Shown: piece after piece, positions 36,032 to 45,350 of the stretch
Layout: each line of letters starts with the position of its first letter
How positions within the stretch are numbered: the first letter of the stretch is position 1
Assembly (NCBI GenBank): GCA_006383075.2
Contig: SMNH02000004.1
Location: 310,001-374,000, forward strand
Length of the DNA stretch: 64,000 nt
Direction of reading: 5' to 3'
Source: Kordia sp. TARA_039_SRF
GTDB lineage: Bacteria; Bacteroidota; Bacteroidia; Flavobacteriales; Flavobacteriaceae
Notes under the pieces: model-generated
Told to the model about the DNA's origin: nothing
What the model saw: only the letters and a program-made list of their open reading frames with translations
Databases searched by the model: none
Translations under genes and position numbers: made by a program

Positions 36032-36415
36032 TTACGCTGCTTTTAAGAGAATGAAACCTAGAAAAATAATCACTGCAGGAATACTCCAGAGTTTCCAGAT
36101 TTCCGTAGGTTTGGTGTTTTCTTTGATGGCTCTGTTTTTGATTTGCAACATGCGTTTTCCGTTGAAATATAAGACATTGAAGATGTAAATGACGATTCCC
36201 GCAAGGACAACATAAAAAATCTGCTCATAAATACTCGCATACAATAAAAAACTGCTATTGGTCGCCTTAATTAATACAATAAAAACAACACAGATAAAGC
36301 TTAGTTGCAACGCCGTAATATAGGTGGTTGCTAGCGACATTAATTGCCGATGCTTGCGCTTTTTAGGTTGCGCTTTGTAGCTTAGAATGGTTTTGTAAAA
36401 GAGTTGCTCAAACAT
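36032..36415 (-). CDS. small integral membrane protein of unknown function
   Basis: 127 residues from MFEQLFYKTILSYKAQPKKRKHR; an in-frame Met 16 codons earlier is less likely. Three membrane helices (ITALQLSFICVVFIVLI, IFYVVLAGIVIYIFNVLYF, LWSIPAVIIFLGFILL). No family recognised. Divergent from the DUF2807 gene. Confidence 0.65.
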   Translation of the reverse strand: MFEQLFYKTILSYKAQPKKRKHRQLMSLATTYITALQLSFICVVFIVLIKATNSSFLLYASIYEQIFYVVLAGIVIYIFNVLYFNGKRMLQIKNRAIKENTKPTEIWKLWSIPAVIIFLGFILLKAA

Positions 36416-36586
36416 AAATTTTGGAGTATAAACACTGCAATGATAAGGATTTTTTTGTAGCAAAACATCGAGAAGTGGCGTCTTACCCGAAAAAATTGCC
36501 GTTGGTCACTTTTCGTTAAAAAATAACAAACACTTCGCTTTTAGCGTTGTAGATGTAGTATTTTTACCATATTAAATACCTATATC

Positions 36587-37450
36587 ATGAAAAAACAATT
36601 TATAGTTGCGCTTTTTTTGCTTATTAGCTTGACTGCATTCGCACAGAAAAAAGAGAAGATTAAAGGAAATAGAGAAGTCACGACGGTTATTTATGAGATA
36701 GATCCGTTTACGAGTTTGGAAGTGAAAGAAGGACTGGAAATTGTGCTTTTAAATGGTGAAACTCCGAAAGTTGAAGTGATTACGGATGAAAATTTGCATG
36801 AAGTTTTTTTAGTTGATGTTGTTGATGGAACACTTCGCATCGCGACTTCTAAGGAGATTCGTAGTTATAAGAAGCTGGAAATTTTTGTGACGATTTCGAA
36901 AGATTTACAACGCATTCACGCAGAAAACGAAGCTGAAATAACGTCTGTAACAACGTTGACAATTGATAAAGCAGAGATTAATGCACTCGAAAAAGCGGAA
37001 CTCGATTTGAGAATTATGAGTGATTCGCTTGCGATTAATGGTTTTGGAAAAACGAAACAACGTTATGAAATTACGACGCGCGAATTGATTGTTACAGGTT
37101 TTGAAGATGCAGAAATCAACGCGGATGTGACCACTAGAAAACTTACAACGCAAGTGGAATATGCTGAAGTCAATCTTAAAGGAAAAACGGATGTTTTGTA
37201 TGCAGAAGTAAAGGAAAAAGGCGAATTGACAGCGTATGATTTGGTGTCGAAGGAAATTCACGTTACGACTACTGAACAAGGAAAAGCCGTTCTAAATGCT
37301 TCTGAAAAGATTACGATTGACGCGCATGACCGTTCAGAAATTGACTTGTTAGGAAATCCACAATCGATTATCATGCATAAGTTTGAAGAAGAAGCGGTGT
37401 TGCGAAAAATTAGTGAAGCGAATAAAGGTTTTTTAAAGCGGATTTTTTAA
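36587..37450 (+). CDS. DUF2807 (GIN-domain) exported protein
   Basis: 287 residues with signal peptide ending TAFAQ. The mature part is a right-handed beta-helix-like domain of the DUF2807 / head-GIN type: FTSLEVKEGLEIVLLNGETPKVEV, RIATSKEIRSYKKLEIFVTI, LIVTGFEDAEINADVTTRKL. These proteins sit in the periplasm or on the outer membrane of Bacteroidota with unknown role. Single-gene unit. Confidence 0.82.
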   Translation: MKKQFIVALFLLISLTAFAQKKEKIKGNREVTTVIYEIDPFTSLEVKEGLEIVLLNGETPKVEVITDENLHEVFLVDVVDGTLRIATSKEIRSYKKLEIFVTISKDLQRIHAENEAEITSVTTLTIDKAEINALEKAELDLRIMSDSLAINGFGKTKQRYEITTRELIVTGFEDAEINADVTTRKLTTQVEYAEVNLKGKTDVLYAEVKEKGELTAYDLVSKEIHVTTTEQGKAVLNASEKITIDAHDRSEIDLLGNPQSIIMHKFEEEAVLRKISEANKGFLKRIF

Positions 37451-37604
37451 ATAGAAGTATTGCGTGCATGGCACCTCTCGGTACAAATTTGCTTCATTTC
37501 GGCAAGCTCAATGAGCAGCAAATCCACTCGAAGTGACGGCTATTTTAATGTATAAATTTGATAATTTGAAAATGTACTTCTTCAAGTTGAACTTGAATTT
37601 GAGT

Positions 37605-37634
37605 TTGAACTTGAAATAGCTTACTGTATCTTTA
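37605..37634 (+). promoter_or_regulatory. Bacteroidota-type promoter for the 37660 gene
   Basis: TTG at 37605-37607, 19 bp, then TATCTTTA at 37627-37634, one base from the TAnnTTTG -7 consensus, 25 bp before the ATG. Confidence 0.45.
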
Positions 37635-37659
37635 GCACTTAAAAAAAACGTACGCTACT

Positions 37660-38376
37660 ATGAACTTTTTCACCATCATGATTATTTTAATTTCGCTCGT
37701 GGTCTTTGTATTTATCGTGCTGATTGCGTTTGTGATGAAAAAATCGAAAGATGTGGAAAACGATACTTTTTTAGAAACAGAGCGTGCAGAAATTTATCAA
37801 AAACTATTTAAAAAGCGAAAAAAACTAGCGCCACACAAAGGAAAATTTTATCTTGAAATTACCAATGCGATGACATTTCAGCGTGCACAAGCAGTGACAA
37901 ACTTGAAAATTTCAGGATTGCTATATAACACGCACCAACAACCCATCGTTGCTTTTACTCGTGTGGAACGTGCCATGAACGCAAAAGGACTACTCATTGC
38001 TTTAACGAAAAAGCACATTTTTAGCTATGAATTTTTAAATCAACAAGTAACTGTTTTTTGTGATGATGTACTACTTGGCAACATAAATGCTTCGGGAAGT
38101 ATTGCAAACGCTGATAATAGAAACATCGGACAACTAAAACGTTCTAGCAAAACAAATTCCATCACACTAAACAATCGTGTTGTTGCTGAACTTCAAAAAG
38201 CACCTTTATACGATGCTATTTCCAACACAACAGATATCGATACGATTATTGAAGAATATAATTTTGGTACTTCGCTCCTATCGTTTCATGATGCTCCAAC
38301 TAAGGAAGAAGAAAAGTGGTTGACCGCTTTGACTATTTTTGAAATTACTTACTATGGAATTTCGCCTGCTGCCTAG
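37660..38376 (+). CDS. single-helix membrane-anchored protein of unknown function
   Basis: 238 residues. One N-terminal membrane helix (IMIILISLVVFVFIVLIAFVM), then a Lys-rich segment (LFKKRKKLAPHKGKF) and a cytoplasmic beta-rich domain with YNTHQQPIVAFTRVERAMNAKG and LKRSSKTNSITLNNRVV. The second half resembles phospholipid-scramblase-like or LURP-type beta barrels only vaguely, so no family is assigned. Confidence 0.6.
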   Translation: MNFFTIMIILISLVVFVFIVLIAFVMKKSKDVENDTFLETERAEIYQKLFKKRKKLAPHKGKFYLEITNAMTFQRAQAVTNLKISGLLYNTHQQPIVAFTRVERAMNAKGLLIALTKKHIFSYEFLNQQVTVFCDDVLLGNINASGSIANADNRNIGQLKRSSKTNSITLNNRVVAELQKAPLYDAISNTTDIDTIIEEYNFGTSLLSFHDAPTKEEEKWLTALTIFEITYYGISPAA

Positions 38377-38422
38377 TGGAAAAACACAGTTTATGTGTAT
38401 TTCATGATGTATAAAGTCAAAA

Positions 38423-38454
38423 AAAGCACCAATTTATGTATAAATCAGTGCTTT
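38423..38454. terminator. bidirectional terminator hairpin
   Basis: aaagcac / gtgcttt with inner ttta / taaa pairing, between two convergent genes (ends at 38376 and 38483). Confidence 0.6.
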
Positions 38455-38482
38455 CGCTTCTTAAAATTGTGGAATGCTGTTC

Positions 38483-38647
38483 TTAAACGATGTGACTCGG
38501 ACAACAAAATCCGCCACCTGAACAAATCCAGCCTGGAGGACAATCGCCACTGCTATCGCAATAAATTTGAATTCCTCCGTTAATTTTCGCTTGTGTTTCT
38601 TTTGTCAACGCTTTTGCATGCGCTACGTTTTTAATTTTGTGTAACAT
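38483..38647 (-). CDS. Cys-rich double-glycine-leader peptide (bacteriocin/pheromone-like)
   Basis: A 54-residue peptide, small and easily overlooked. The leader MLHKIKNVAHAKALTKETQ continues AKINGG, a double-Gly cleavage motif at residues 24-25, of the type seen in flavobacterial ComC/BlpC-like leader peptides. The 29-residue core has five Cys with Gly/Pro spacers (YCDSSGDC, CPPGWICSGGGFCC), a disulfide-knot-like pattern. Export by a peptidase-containing ABC transporter is expected but none is near. A terminator hairpin lies 30 bp downstream. Confidence 0.65.
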   Translation of the reverse strand: MLHKIKNVAHAKALTKETQAKINGGIQIYCDSSGDCPPGWICSGGGFCCPSHIV

Positions 38648-38649
38648 AC

Positions 38650-39281
38650 TATTTGTTTTTTGATGATTCCTACTCTATTTAAATTTAGGCTTTTCGGATA
38701 ACGCCTTTGCAGAAGCAAAGTAAGAATTCACTAAAAGAAAACTGTCAACTCCGATAAATAGATACAAACTTTTATAAAGGTTGACAAAGAAGATTCGAAA
38801 AAATAATTTTAATGTGAGAATTTGATAATGTGAGAATGTGCCAATATTTTTTTTTAGCAAGAGTGCAAACTAAAGTAATGAAAAATTAAAAAAGCTTGAA
38901 TTGAGCGAAGTGATAAAAAAAGTCTAGATTCTAGTAGCAAAGCGGTCTAAATTCCAACAGCGAAGCAAATCTAAGCACGAAGCGCGTCTACCCTTCTAAA
39001 AACCAAAATCTAGTTCAAAGTACTTCTCGATACAATTTTCTATCGAAAATCACTCGAAGTGACGTTTTTTTTTAATGTGTCAATTAGATAATTTGAAAAT
39101 GTACCAATGCTAACGTATCTTTTTGAGCAAAGCAAAAAAACAAAAAAGTTTAGATTCTAACAACGAAGCGAATCCAAGCGCAAAGCGCGTCTAATTAGCT
39201 ATAAAAAACCTTAAGTCGAGCGAAACAAAAAAGTCCAGATTCCAGTAGCAGAGCGGTCTAAATTCCAACAGCGAAGCGAGT
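38650..39281. repeat. intergenic block of dispersed spacer repeats
   Basis: No gene. The words aattccaacagcgaagc, agtagcaaagcggtctaa and aagcacgaagcgcgtcta occur in several variants between 38930 and 38990 and again between 39150 and 39281. The palindromic element agtacttctcgata ... tcactcgaagtgacg lies at about 39019-39065. Confidence 0.6.
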
Positions 39282-41918
39282 CTAAAACAGCCCCATCTGC
39301 CAGTCACCACCGTTTTTGGACGACTTTCCGTTTTCAGTATCATCGCCGTCTACCGTTTCCTCATCTACTACTTCCATATCTTCCGCAGCAACTTCTTCGG
39401 GTTCTTCATGAGGTAACGAATCCATAACGTTGATTTGTCGCACTTTTTCGGTTGTCAATTGATTTCCAAGTGCTTTTATTCCTTTTACCGCAATAAATTC
39501 CTCCAAATTAACTTCCATATTTGGCTTCTGATCTTTTCCGCGTTGTTTGTAAAACACGACTTCCGCCATCGGTCTCCAATCCGTCATCACCAATTCTAGT
39601 TGCGATTTTGGATGTTCGGTAATGAATTTTTCTACTTTCGATTCATTTTCAATCAAAAAGCGTTTTACATAATAGCGTTCTTTTTCGCCGTCGTAGTAAA
39701 TTGCCGAAATTGGTTTTTCAGGATTCCATTTTTCCAACACAATCATATCACTATCAAAATGTGCTGTCAGTTCTGGTAAAATGGTTTTTGCTTCTCCTTT
39801 TTGATTGATGATGAGTAAACGGTCTTCACCTTTAAAAGCGCCTAACAATTCACCTCTTCCATCAACATTTAAACGTTGTACTGTATCGTCAAACCAGATT
39901 TTACGTGGTTTTAAGGTAGAAACTCCTTTTTCTTTAAGTTCGATTCGCTTGATGGAATATTTCGTGACAATATTTCCTTTTACGCCGCGACCTTTGATGC
40001 TCATGTCCGCAAAATCCAAGTCCCATTTTAGCTTTTTAATGCTTCCCGCTTGGCGCAATATAATCGTTACTACTTCCGCTTCTCCATTCGGATTTGCTGA
40101 AAAATACGTCACCATAGAGCCTTTTTTTCCTTGCGTTAAATCGTATTCTTTATCGCGCGTCACACTTGTTACCGCAAAACGCTTCATATAACTTGCGCCG
40201 CCTTTTCCATCACGGTAAATCATGTTGTAAATGGTACGTTTGTCTTTTTTCTTAAAGATGGCAACGTGGATGATATTTTTCCCGACAAAGGTTTTAGAAT
40301 CAACACGCGTGACTTGCATTTTTCCGTCGCGCGTAAACACAATAATATCGTCAATATCGGCACAATCCGTTACATATTCGTCTTTACGAAGCGAAGTTCC
40401 CACAAAACCTTCTTCCCTATTTACATAGAGTTTTGTGTTTCGAATCACTACTTTTCGTGCATCAACATCGTCAAAAATTCGGATTTCCGTTTTGCGTTCT
40501 TTGCCTTCACCGTATTGTGTTTTTAAACGTGTAAAATAGTCAATTGCATATTCAATTAAATGTGCTAGATGATGCTTTACTTCTTCAATATTTTCTTCTA
40601 AAGCTTCAATTTTTTGTTGCGCTTTGTCAATGTCAAATTTAGAGATACGCTTGATGCGAATTTCGGTCAAACGCGTGATATCTTCTACCGTAACTTCACG
40701 TTTTAAGTGTGTAATGTGTGGTTTCAAACCTTCATCAATCGCTTTAATAACACCTTCCCATGTTTCTTCTTCTTCGATTTCGCGATAGATTCTGTTTTCG
40801 ATAAAAATTCGCTCCAGCGAGGCAAAATGCCATTGCTCTTGCAATTCGCCTAACTGAATTTCAAGTTCCGATTTTAACAATTCAACCGTATGGTCTGTCG
40901 AACGGCGTAACATTTCAGAAACACCAATAAATAGTGGTTTGTTGTCGTAAATGATACATCCTAATGGCGAAATAGAACTTTCACAATTCGTAAACGCATA
41001 CAAGGCATCAATCGTTTTGTCTGGCGAAATATTATTGGGCAAATGCACTAAAATTTCCACGTTTGCCGCCGTGTTGTCTTCTATCTTTTTAATTTTGATT
41101 TTTCCTTTGTCATTTGCTTTTAGAATAGATTCTATCAGCGATGTCGTATTGGTTGCAAACGGAATTTCGGTAATGACTAAGGTATTTTTATCAACTTGCG
41201 AGATTTTGGCACGCACACGCACTTTTCCGCCACGCATTCCGTCGTTATAATTGCTAACATCCATGATTCCTGCTGTTGGGAAATCAGGATAAATCTGGAA
41301 GCGTTTTCCCTGTAAATGCTTGATAGAAGCATCAATCAACTCAATAAAGTTGTGTGGTAATATTTTGGTGGACAATCCTACCGCAATTCCTTCCGCGCCT
41401 TGCGCTAACAACAATGGAAATTTTACAGGAAGATTGACCGGCTCATTTTTACGACCGTCATACGATAGTTGCCAATCCGTAATTTTTGGACTGAACACTA
41501 CATCTAACGCAAATTTTGACAAACGCGCTTCAATATAACGAGAAGCCGCCGCGCGGTCTCCTGTGAGAATGTTTCCCCAGTTTCCTTGCGTATCAATCAA
41601 CAAGTCTTTTTGTCCAATTTGCACCATGGCATCGGCAATACTCGCGTCACCATGTGGATGGTACTGCATGGTATGTCCGACAATATTTGCCACTTTATTG
41701 TATCGTCCATCATCCAAATCTTTCATAGAATGCATGATACGGCGCTGCACAGGCTTAAAACCGTCTTCAATGGCTGGTACGGCTCTTTCTAAAATTACAT
41801 ACGACGCATAGTCCAAAAACCAATCTTTGTACATGCCTGTAACTTTGGTAATGGTGTCTTGCGTATTGTTGTCATGTTGCTGATTGTCAGCATGTAATTC
41901 TTCGTTATGTTCTTCCAT
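39282..41918 (-). CDS. parC: DNA topoisomerase IV subunit A
   Basis: 878 residues, type IIA topoisomerase A subunit. The winged-helix/tower N-terminal half has DRAAASRYIEARL with the DNA-cleaving Tyr128; the C-terminal half is a beta-pinwheel domain, followed by an acidic tail (PEEVAAEDMEVVDEE). No GyrA-box of the QRRGGKG type was noticed, favouring ParC. The quinolone pocket reads YHPHGDASIADAM: the position of E. coli Ser80 is Ala92 and that of Glu84 is Asp96. The start overlaps the small membrane-protein stop by one base (TAATG). It decatenates chromosomes with ParE. Confidence 0.92.
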   Translation of the reverse strand: MEEHNEELHADNQQHDNNTQDTITKVTGMYKDWFLDYASYVILERAVPAIEDGFKPVQRRIMHSMKDLDDGRYNKVANIVGHTMQYHPHGDASIADAMVQIGQKDLLIDTQGNWGNILTGDRAAASRYIEARLSKFALDVVFSPKITDWQLSYDGRKNEPVNLPVKFPLLLAQGAEGIAVGLSTKILPHNFIELIDASIKHLQGKRFQIYPDFPTAGIMDVSNYNDGMRGGKVRVRAKISQVDKNTLVITEIPFATNTTSLIESILKANDKGKIKIKKIEDNTAANVEILVHLPNNISPDKTIDALYAFTNCESSISPLGCIIYDNKPLFIGVSEMLRRSTDHTVELLKSELEIQLGELQEQWHFASLERIFIENRIYREIEEEETWEGVIKAIDEGLKPHITHLKREVTVEDITRLTEIRIKRISKFDIDKAQQKIEALEENIEEVKHHLAHLIEYAIDYFTRLKTQYGEGKERKTEIRIFDDVDARKVVIRNTKLYVNREEGFVGTSLRKDEYVTDCADIDDIIVFTRDGKMQVTRVDSKTFVGKNIIHVAIFKKKDKRTIYNMIYRDGKGGASYMKRFAVTSVTRDKEYDLTQGKKGSMVTYFSANPNGEAEVVTIILRQAGSIKKLKWDLDFADMSIKGRGVKGNIVTKYSIKRIELKEKGVSTLKPRKIWFDDTVQRLNVDGRGELLGAFKGEDRLLIINQKGEAKTILPELTAHFDSDMIVLEKWNPEKPISAIYYDGEKERYYVKRFLIENESKVEKFITEHPKSQLELVMTDWRPMAEVVFYKQRGKDQKPNMEVNLEEFIAVKGIKALGNQLTTEKVRQINVMDSLPHEEPEEVAAEDMEVVDEETVDGDDTENGKSSKNGGDWQMGLF

Positions 41919-42391
41919 TAAGAAATTTCGTTGTTATGCTTTAACACTTTTTCAAGCGATTTTTTTAGGGCTCTTTTTTTACTGTTACTAAGCAGCGTGA
42001 TGTTGAATCGTACGCGTTTGATTTGATTGCTTTTCGATTTTACATACACATATAAATAACTAAATAACAGATAGTTTTGAATGCGATAGCGTTTGAGTTT
42101 TTCCTTTGGAAATTCAGCTCTTTGCTCACGATAGTTGACAAAATTAGAAATAAATAATCCTCTATTTATAAACGTCAGTACATTGCCATCACTATCAAAC
42201 TCAAAATATTTAGCGGTACTGTAAAAGACAACCAACAAAAATAGCAACGCTGCAGGAATGGCATACCACAGTTTTCCTTTCATGTCATCTTTGAAAAGAA
42301 ACAAATATGCTATGACCAATATGCTACCAATTCCTAGAAAAAAGTAGAGAAAAGGCACCCACTTTTTTGAGCTTGCGTTACTAAACCGCAT
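41918..42391 (-). CDS. small membrane protein between parE and parC
   Basis: 157 residues. Two membrane helices near the N-terminus (VPFLYFFLGIGSILVIAYLFLF and WYAIPAALLFLLVVFYS) followed by a cytoplasmic PH-like beta domain (YFEFDSDGNVLTFINRGLFI to FNITLLSNSKKRALKKSL). Function unknown. It is coupled to parC by a one-base overlap and lies 8 bp after parE, so it is cotranscribed with topoisomerase IV. Confidence 0.75.
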   Translation of the reverse strand: MRFSNASSKKWVPFLYFFLGIGSILVIAYLFLFKDDMKGKLWYAIPAALLFLLVVFYSTAKYFEFDSDGNVLTFINRGLFISNFVNYREQRAEFPKEKLKRYRIQNYLLFSYLYVYVKSKSNQIKRVRFNITLLSNSKKRALKKSLEKVLKHNNEIS

Positions 42392-42399
42392 ATATTCAT

Positions 42400-44256
42400 T
42401 TATTTGTCCTCAATAAGGTCTAACTCAACCTTCAGATTGTTAATGATAAATTCTTGTCTGTCAGGCGTATTTTTCCCCATGTAGAATTGCAATAATTCTT
42501 CAATAGAGGTTTCACGGTCTAACATTACAGGATCGAGTCGAATGTCGTCTCCGATGAAATGTTTGAATTCATCAGGTGAAATTTCCCCTAAACCTTTAAA
42601 TCGCGTGATTTCTGGTTTTCCTGATAACTTTTCTATGGCGGCTAGTTTTTCTGCTTCACTGTAGCAGTATATGGTTTCTTTTTTATTTCGTACTCTAAAT
42701 AATGGCGTTTGCAAAATGTACAAATGTCCTTCTTTGATTAATTCTGGAAAGAATTGTAAAAAGAAGGTGATTAATAGCAATCGAATGTGCATTCCGTCCA
42801 CATCGGCATCGGTTGCAATCACAATATTGTTGTAACGCAAGTCTTCCATCGATTCTTCAATGTTTAACGCGGCTTGCAACAGATTGAATTCTTCGTTTTC
42901 ATACACAATTTTTTTCGACATGGAATACGAGTTCAACGGTTTTCCTCGTAGACTGAATACCGCTTGCGTATTGACATCGCGCGATTTGGTAATAGAACCC
43001 GAAGCCGAATCTCCCTCGGTAATAAACAACGTTGTTTCAAGTCTTCGTTCTTTTTTAGTATCACCTAAGTGAATGCGGCAATCACGCAGTTTTTTATTGT
43101 GTAAGCTTGCTTTTTTAGCACGTTCTTTGGCTAGTTTTCGAATTCCAGAAAGTTCTTTACGTTCGCGTTCTGCTTGAAGAATTTTACGTTGTAACTTTTC
43201 AGCCGTTTCTGGATTTTTATGTAAATAGTTATCGAGATATCTCCCAATAAAATCATTTACATATGTACGCACCGTTGGCAAATCGCCTCCCATATCGGTG
43301 GAACCAAGCTTGGTTTTGGTTTGCGATTCAAAAACGGGTTCCATCACTTTAATGCTAATGGCAGAAATGATAGATTTTCGAATGTCAGACGCTTCATAGC
43401 TTTTTCCGTAAAAATCGCGCACTGTTTTTACAATCGCTTCTCTAAACGCTGCTTGGTGCGTTCCTCCTTGCGTGGTGTGCTGTCCGTTGACAAACGAATG
43501 GTATTCTTCGCTGTATTGTGTTTTGCTATGTGTAATGGCTACTTCAATATCATCACCTTTGAGGTGAATGATAGGATATAGCATGTCTTCTTTGTTGTTG
43601 TTGTCTTCTAGTAAATCTTTTAGACCATTTTCTGAGAAGAATTTTTCTCCGTTAAAAATAATCGTCAAGCCAGGATTGAGATAGACGTAATTACGTAGCA
43701 TTTTCGCCACGTATTCCATACGGAATTTGAAGTTTTTAAAGATGGTTTCATCTGGAATGAAGGTCACTTTGGTTCCGCGTCGGCGCGATGTTTCTTCTAA
43801 GAATTCTTTTCCTGTCAGTTCGCCTGTAGCAAATTCGGCAGAACTTGATTGTCCGTCACGCGTCGATTCTACTCTAAAATACGTAGAAAGTGCATTTACG
43901 GCTTTTGTACCCACACCGTTCAATCCAACAGATTTTTTAAATGCTCTGGAATCGTACTTTCCTCCCGTATTCATCTTGGATACTACGTCGACTACTTTTC
44001 CAAGCGGAATTCCACGCCCATAATCGCGTACAATCACTTTCGTTCCTTGAATGGACACTTCAATCGTTTTTCCGGCACCCATAACAAATTCGTCAATAGA
44101 ATTGTCCAACACTTCTTTGAGCAGAATATAAATTCCGTCATCGGCAGAAGAGCCATCACCTAACTTACCGATATACATTCCTGGACGCATACGGATGTGT
44201 TCTTTCCAGTCGAGTGAACGTATGTTATCTTCGGTATATTGTGAGTCTTGTGCCAT
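42400..44256 (-). CDS. parE: DNA topoisomerase IV subunit B
   Basis: 618 residues, GHKL ATPase plus [17 protein letters not shown] at 48-57 holds the catalytic Glu48 and Mg-binding Asn52; RDYGRGIP and [13 protein letters not shown] complete the ATP site. [11 protein letters not shown] and [11 protein letters not shown] are TOPRIM metal ligands. The length and the absence of the GyrB insert fit ParE. First gene of a three-gene unit: ParE, membrane protein, ParC. Confidence 0.93.
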   Translation of the reverse strand: MAQDSQYTEDNIRSLDWKEHIRMRPGMYIGKLGDGSSADDGIYILLKEVLDNSIDEFVMGAGKTIEVSIQGTKVIVRDYGRGIPLGKVVDVVSKMNTGGKYDSRAFKKSVGLNGVGTKAVNALSTYFRVESTRDGQSSSAEFATGELTGKEFLEETSRRRGTKVTFIPDETIFKNFKFRMEYVAKMLRNYVYLNPGLTIIFNGEKFFSENGLKDLLEDNNNKEDMLYPIIHLKGDDIEVAITHSKTQYSEEYHSFVNGQHTTQGGTHQAAFREAIVKTVRDFYGKSYEASDIRKSIISAISIKVMEPVFESQTKTKLGSTDMGGDLPTVRTYVNDFIGRYLDNYLHKNPETAEKLQRKILQAERERKELSGIRKLAKERAKKASLHNKKLRDCRIHLGDTKKERRLETTLFITEGDSASGSITKSRDVNTQAVFSLRGKPLNSYSMSKKIVYENEEFNLLQAALNIEESMEDLRYNNIVIATDADVDGMHIRLLLITFFLQFFPELIKEGHLYILQTPLFRVRNKKETIYCYSEAEKLAAIEKLSGKPEITRFKGLGEISPDEFKHFIGDDIRLDPVMLDRETSIEELLQFYMGKNTPDRQEFIINNLKVELDLIEDK

Positions 44257-44339
44257 TGATTGAAGTGCTATTAGGGTTGGTTGCTAATATACTATTTACA
44301 ATCAAAAAATAAAACCCGTATCGCTGAAAATAATCAACA

Positions 44340-44377
44340 AAAAGCGCAATATTTTTGTGAATATTGCGCTTTTTTTA
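44340..44377 (-). terminator. intrinsic terminator
   Basis: aaagcgcaatatt / aatattgcgcttt, a 13-bp stem with a T-run on the plus strand and an A-run on the other side. It lies between the convergently placed 3' end of the gene at 44420 and the start of parE. Confidence 0.7.
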
Positions 44378-44419
44378 AGAGTATTTTAAATATTGTACTC
44401 GCTATCAGACTTTTTTGAC

Positions 44420-45220
44420 TTATTCTGACCAGTAACGTAATGTAACTACAATGTATCCGTCACTTCCTACCAAGCTCTGGTCTAAGCTTACAATCGCGCT
44501 TGACGCACCATCGAAATAGCCATCATATGCATCAAAACGATACGTCCCTGCTGGAAGGTTTGTAAACGTGTCGTAGTTGTAATAGTCTGTGTAGAAGATT
44601 TCGTTAGTATCTTGGTTTGTAGCAGCATAGCCTGGCAACGTTCCTGCTGGAACTGGAGCACCTGTACGCTCGTCTACCAACTCAATGCGAACATTGTACA
44701 CAGTTGCTAACGATTTTAACGCCGTTGCTTCTGTTTTGATTTCTTTTGCCAAAGTGATTTGCGTGTTAAGATAGCCTCTAATTTCACGAATTAATGAACG
44801 CGCCGTACCTCTATTATTTTGCTGAATAGCGGTTTGCAATTCTGCGCTTTTGATACGTACAAAGTCTTCGTTTCCTTCAATTTGAGAAGCTTTGCTTTGA
44901 ATGCTCGACGGATCAATGTTGCTGTTTCCTTGCGCTGCACTTCCGATATAGTAGTTGACTTCATCGCTGAATTCTTCTACTACTTCCATGCTCACGTCCA
45001 TCACTTGAAGATACGTAGCTACATCTGGATTTGGATTGTTGTTTACAAGATAGTCAACAGATAAGGTTTTTAAAGCCGCTTTAACGCGTTTTGCTTCAAT
45101 TCGAATCACTTCTGCAGAATCGAACGTTTCGTCTAAATCGTCGATAACAGATTGTTGTGCGTTCATATTTGCTACAAATACAAACAAAAATGCACTTACT
45201 AATAGTGTAATTTTTTTCAT
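44420..45220 (-). CDS. secreted protein of unknown function
   Basis: 266 residues with signal peptide (MKKITLLVSAFLFVFVANMNAQ). The N-terminal two thirds are helical, possibly coiled (SAELQTAIQQNNRGTARSLIREIRGYLN); the C-terminal ~90 residues look like a beta-sandwich (VRIELVDERTGAPVPAGTLPG, FTNLPAGTYRFDAYDGYFDG). No family recognised. Single-gene unit with a clear terminator downstream. Confidence 0.7.
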   Translation of the reverse strand: MKKITLLVSAFLFVFVANMNAQQSVIDDLDETFDSAEVIRIEAKRVKAALKTLSVDYLVNNNPNPDVATYLQVMDVSMEVVEEFSDEVNYYIGSAAQGNSNIDPSSIQSKASQIEGNEDFVRIKSAELQTAIQQNNRGTARSLIREIRGYLNTQITLAKEIKTEATALKSLATVYNVRIELVDERTGAPVPAGTLPGYAATNQDTNEIFYTDYYNYDTFTNLPAGTYRFDAYDGYFDGASSAIVSLDQSLVGSDGYIVVTLRYWSE

Positions 45221-45350
45221 GGTATGTAATTTATTTTGGTTATGCTGCTAAATTACGACCAGAATGTATCTAAATGTTTACTGTTATATTATAAAAATCT
45301 TACGATTTCCACTTACTTTTTGAGTTAGAGATGAGCTTTTACAGCAAAAA

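Noticed and set aside
38930-39281. CRISPR-like repeats
   Set aside because: The repeated words are short, drifted and without regular repeat-spacer periodicity; no cas genes.
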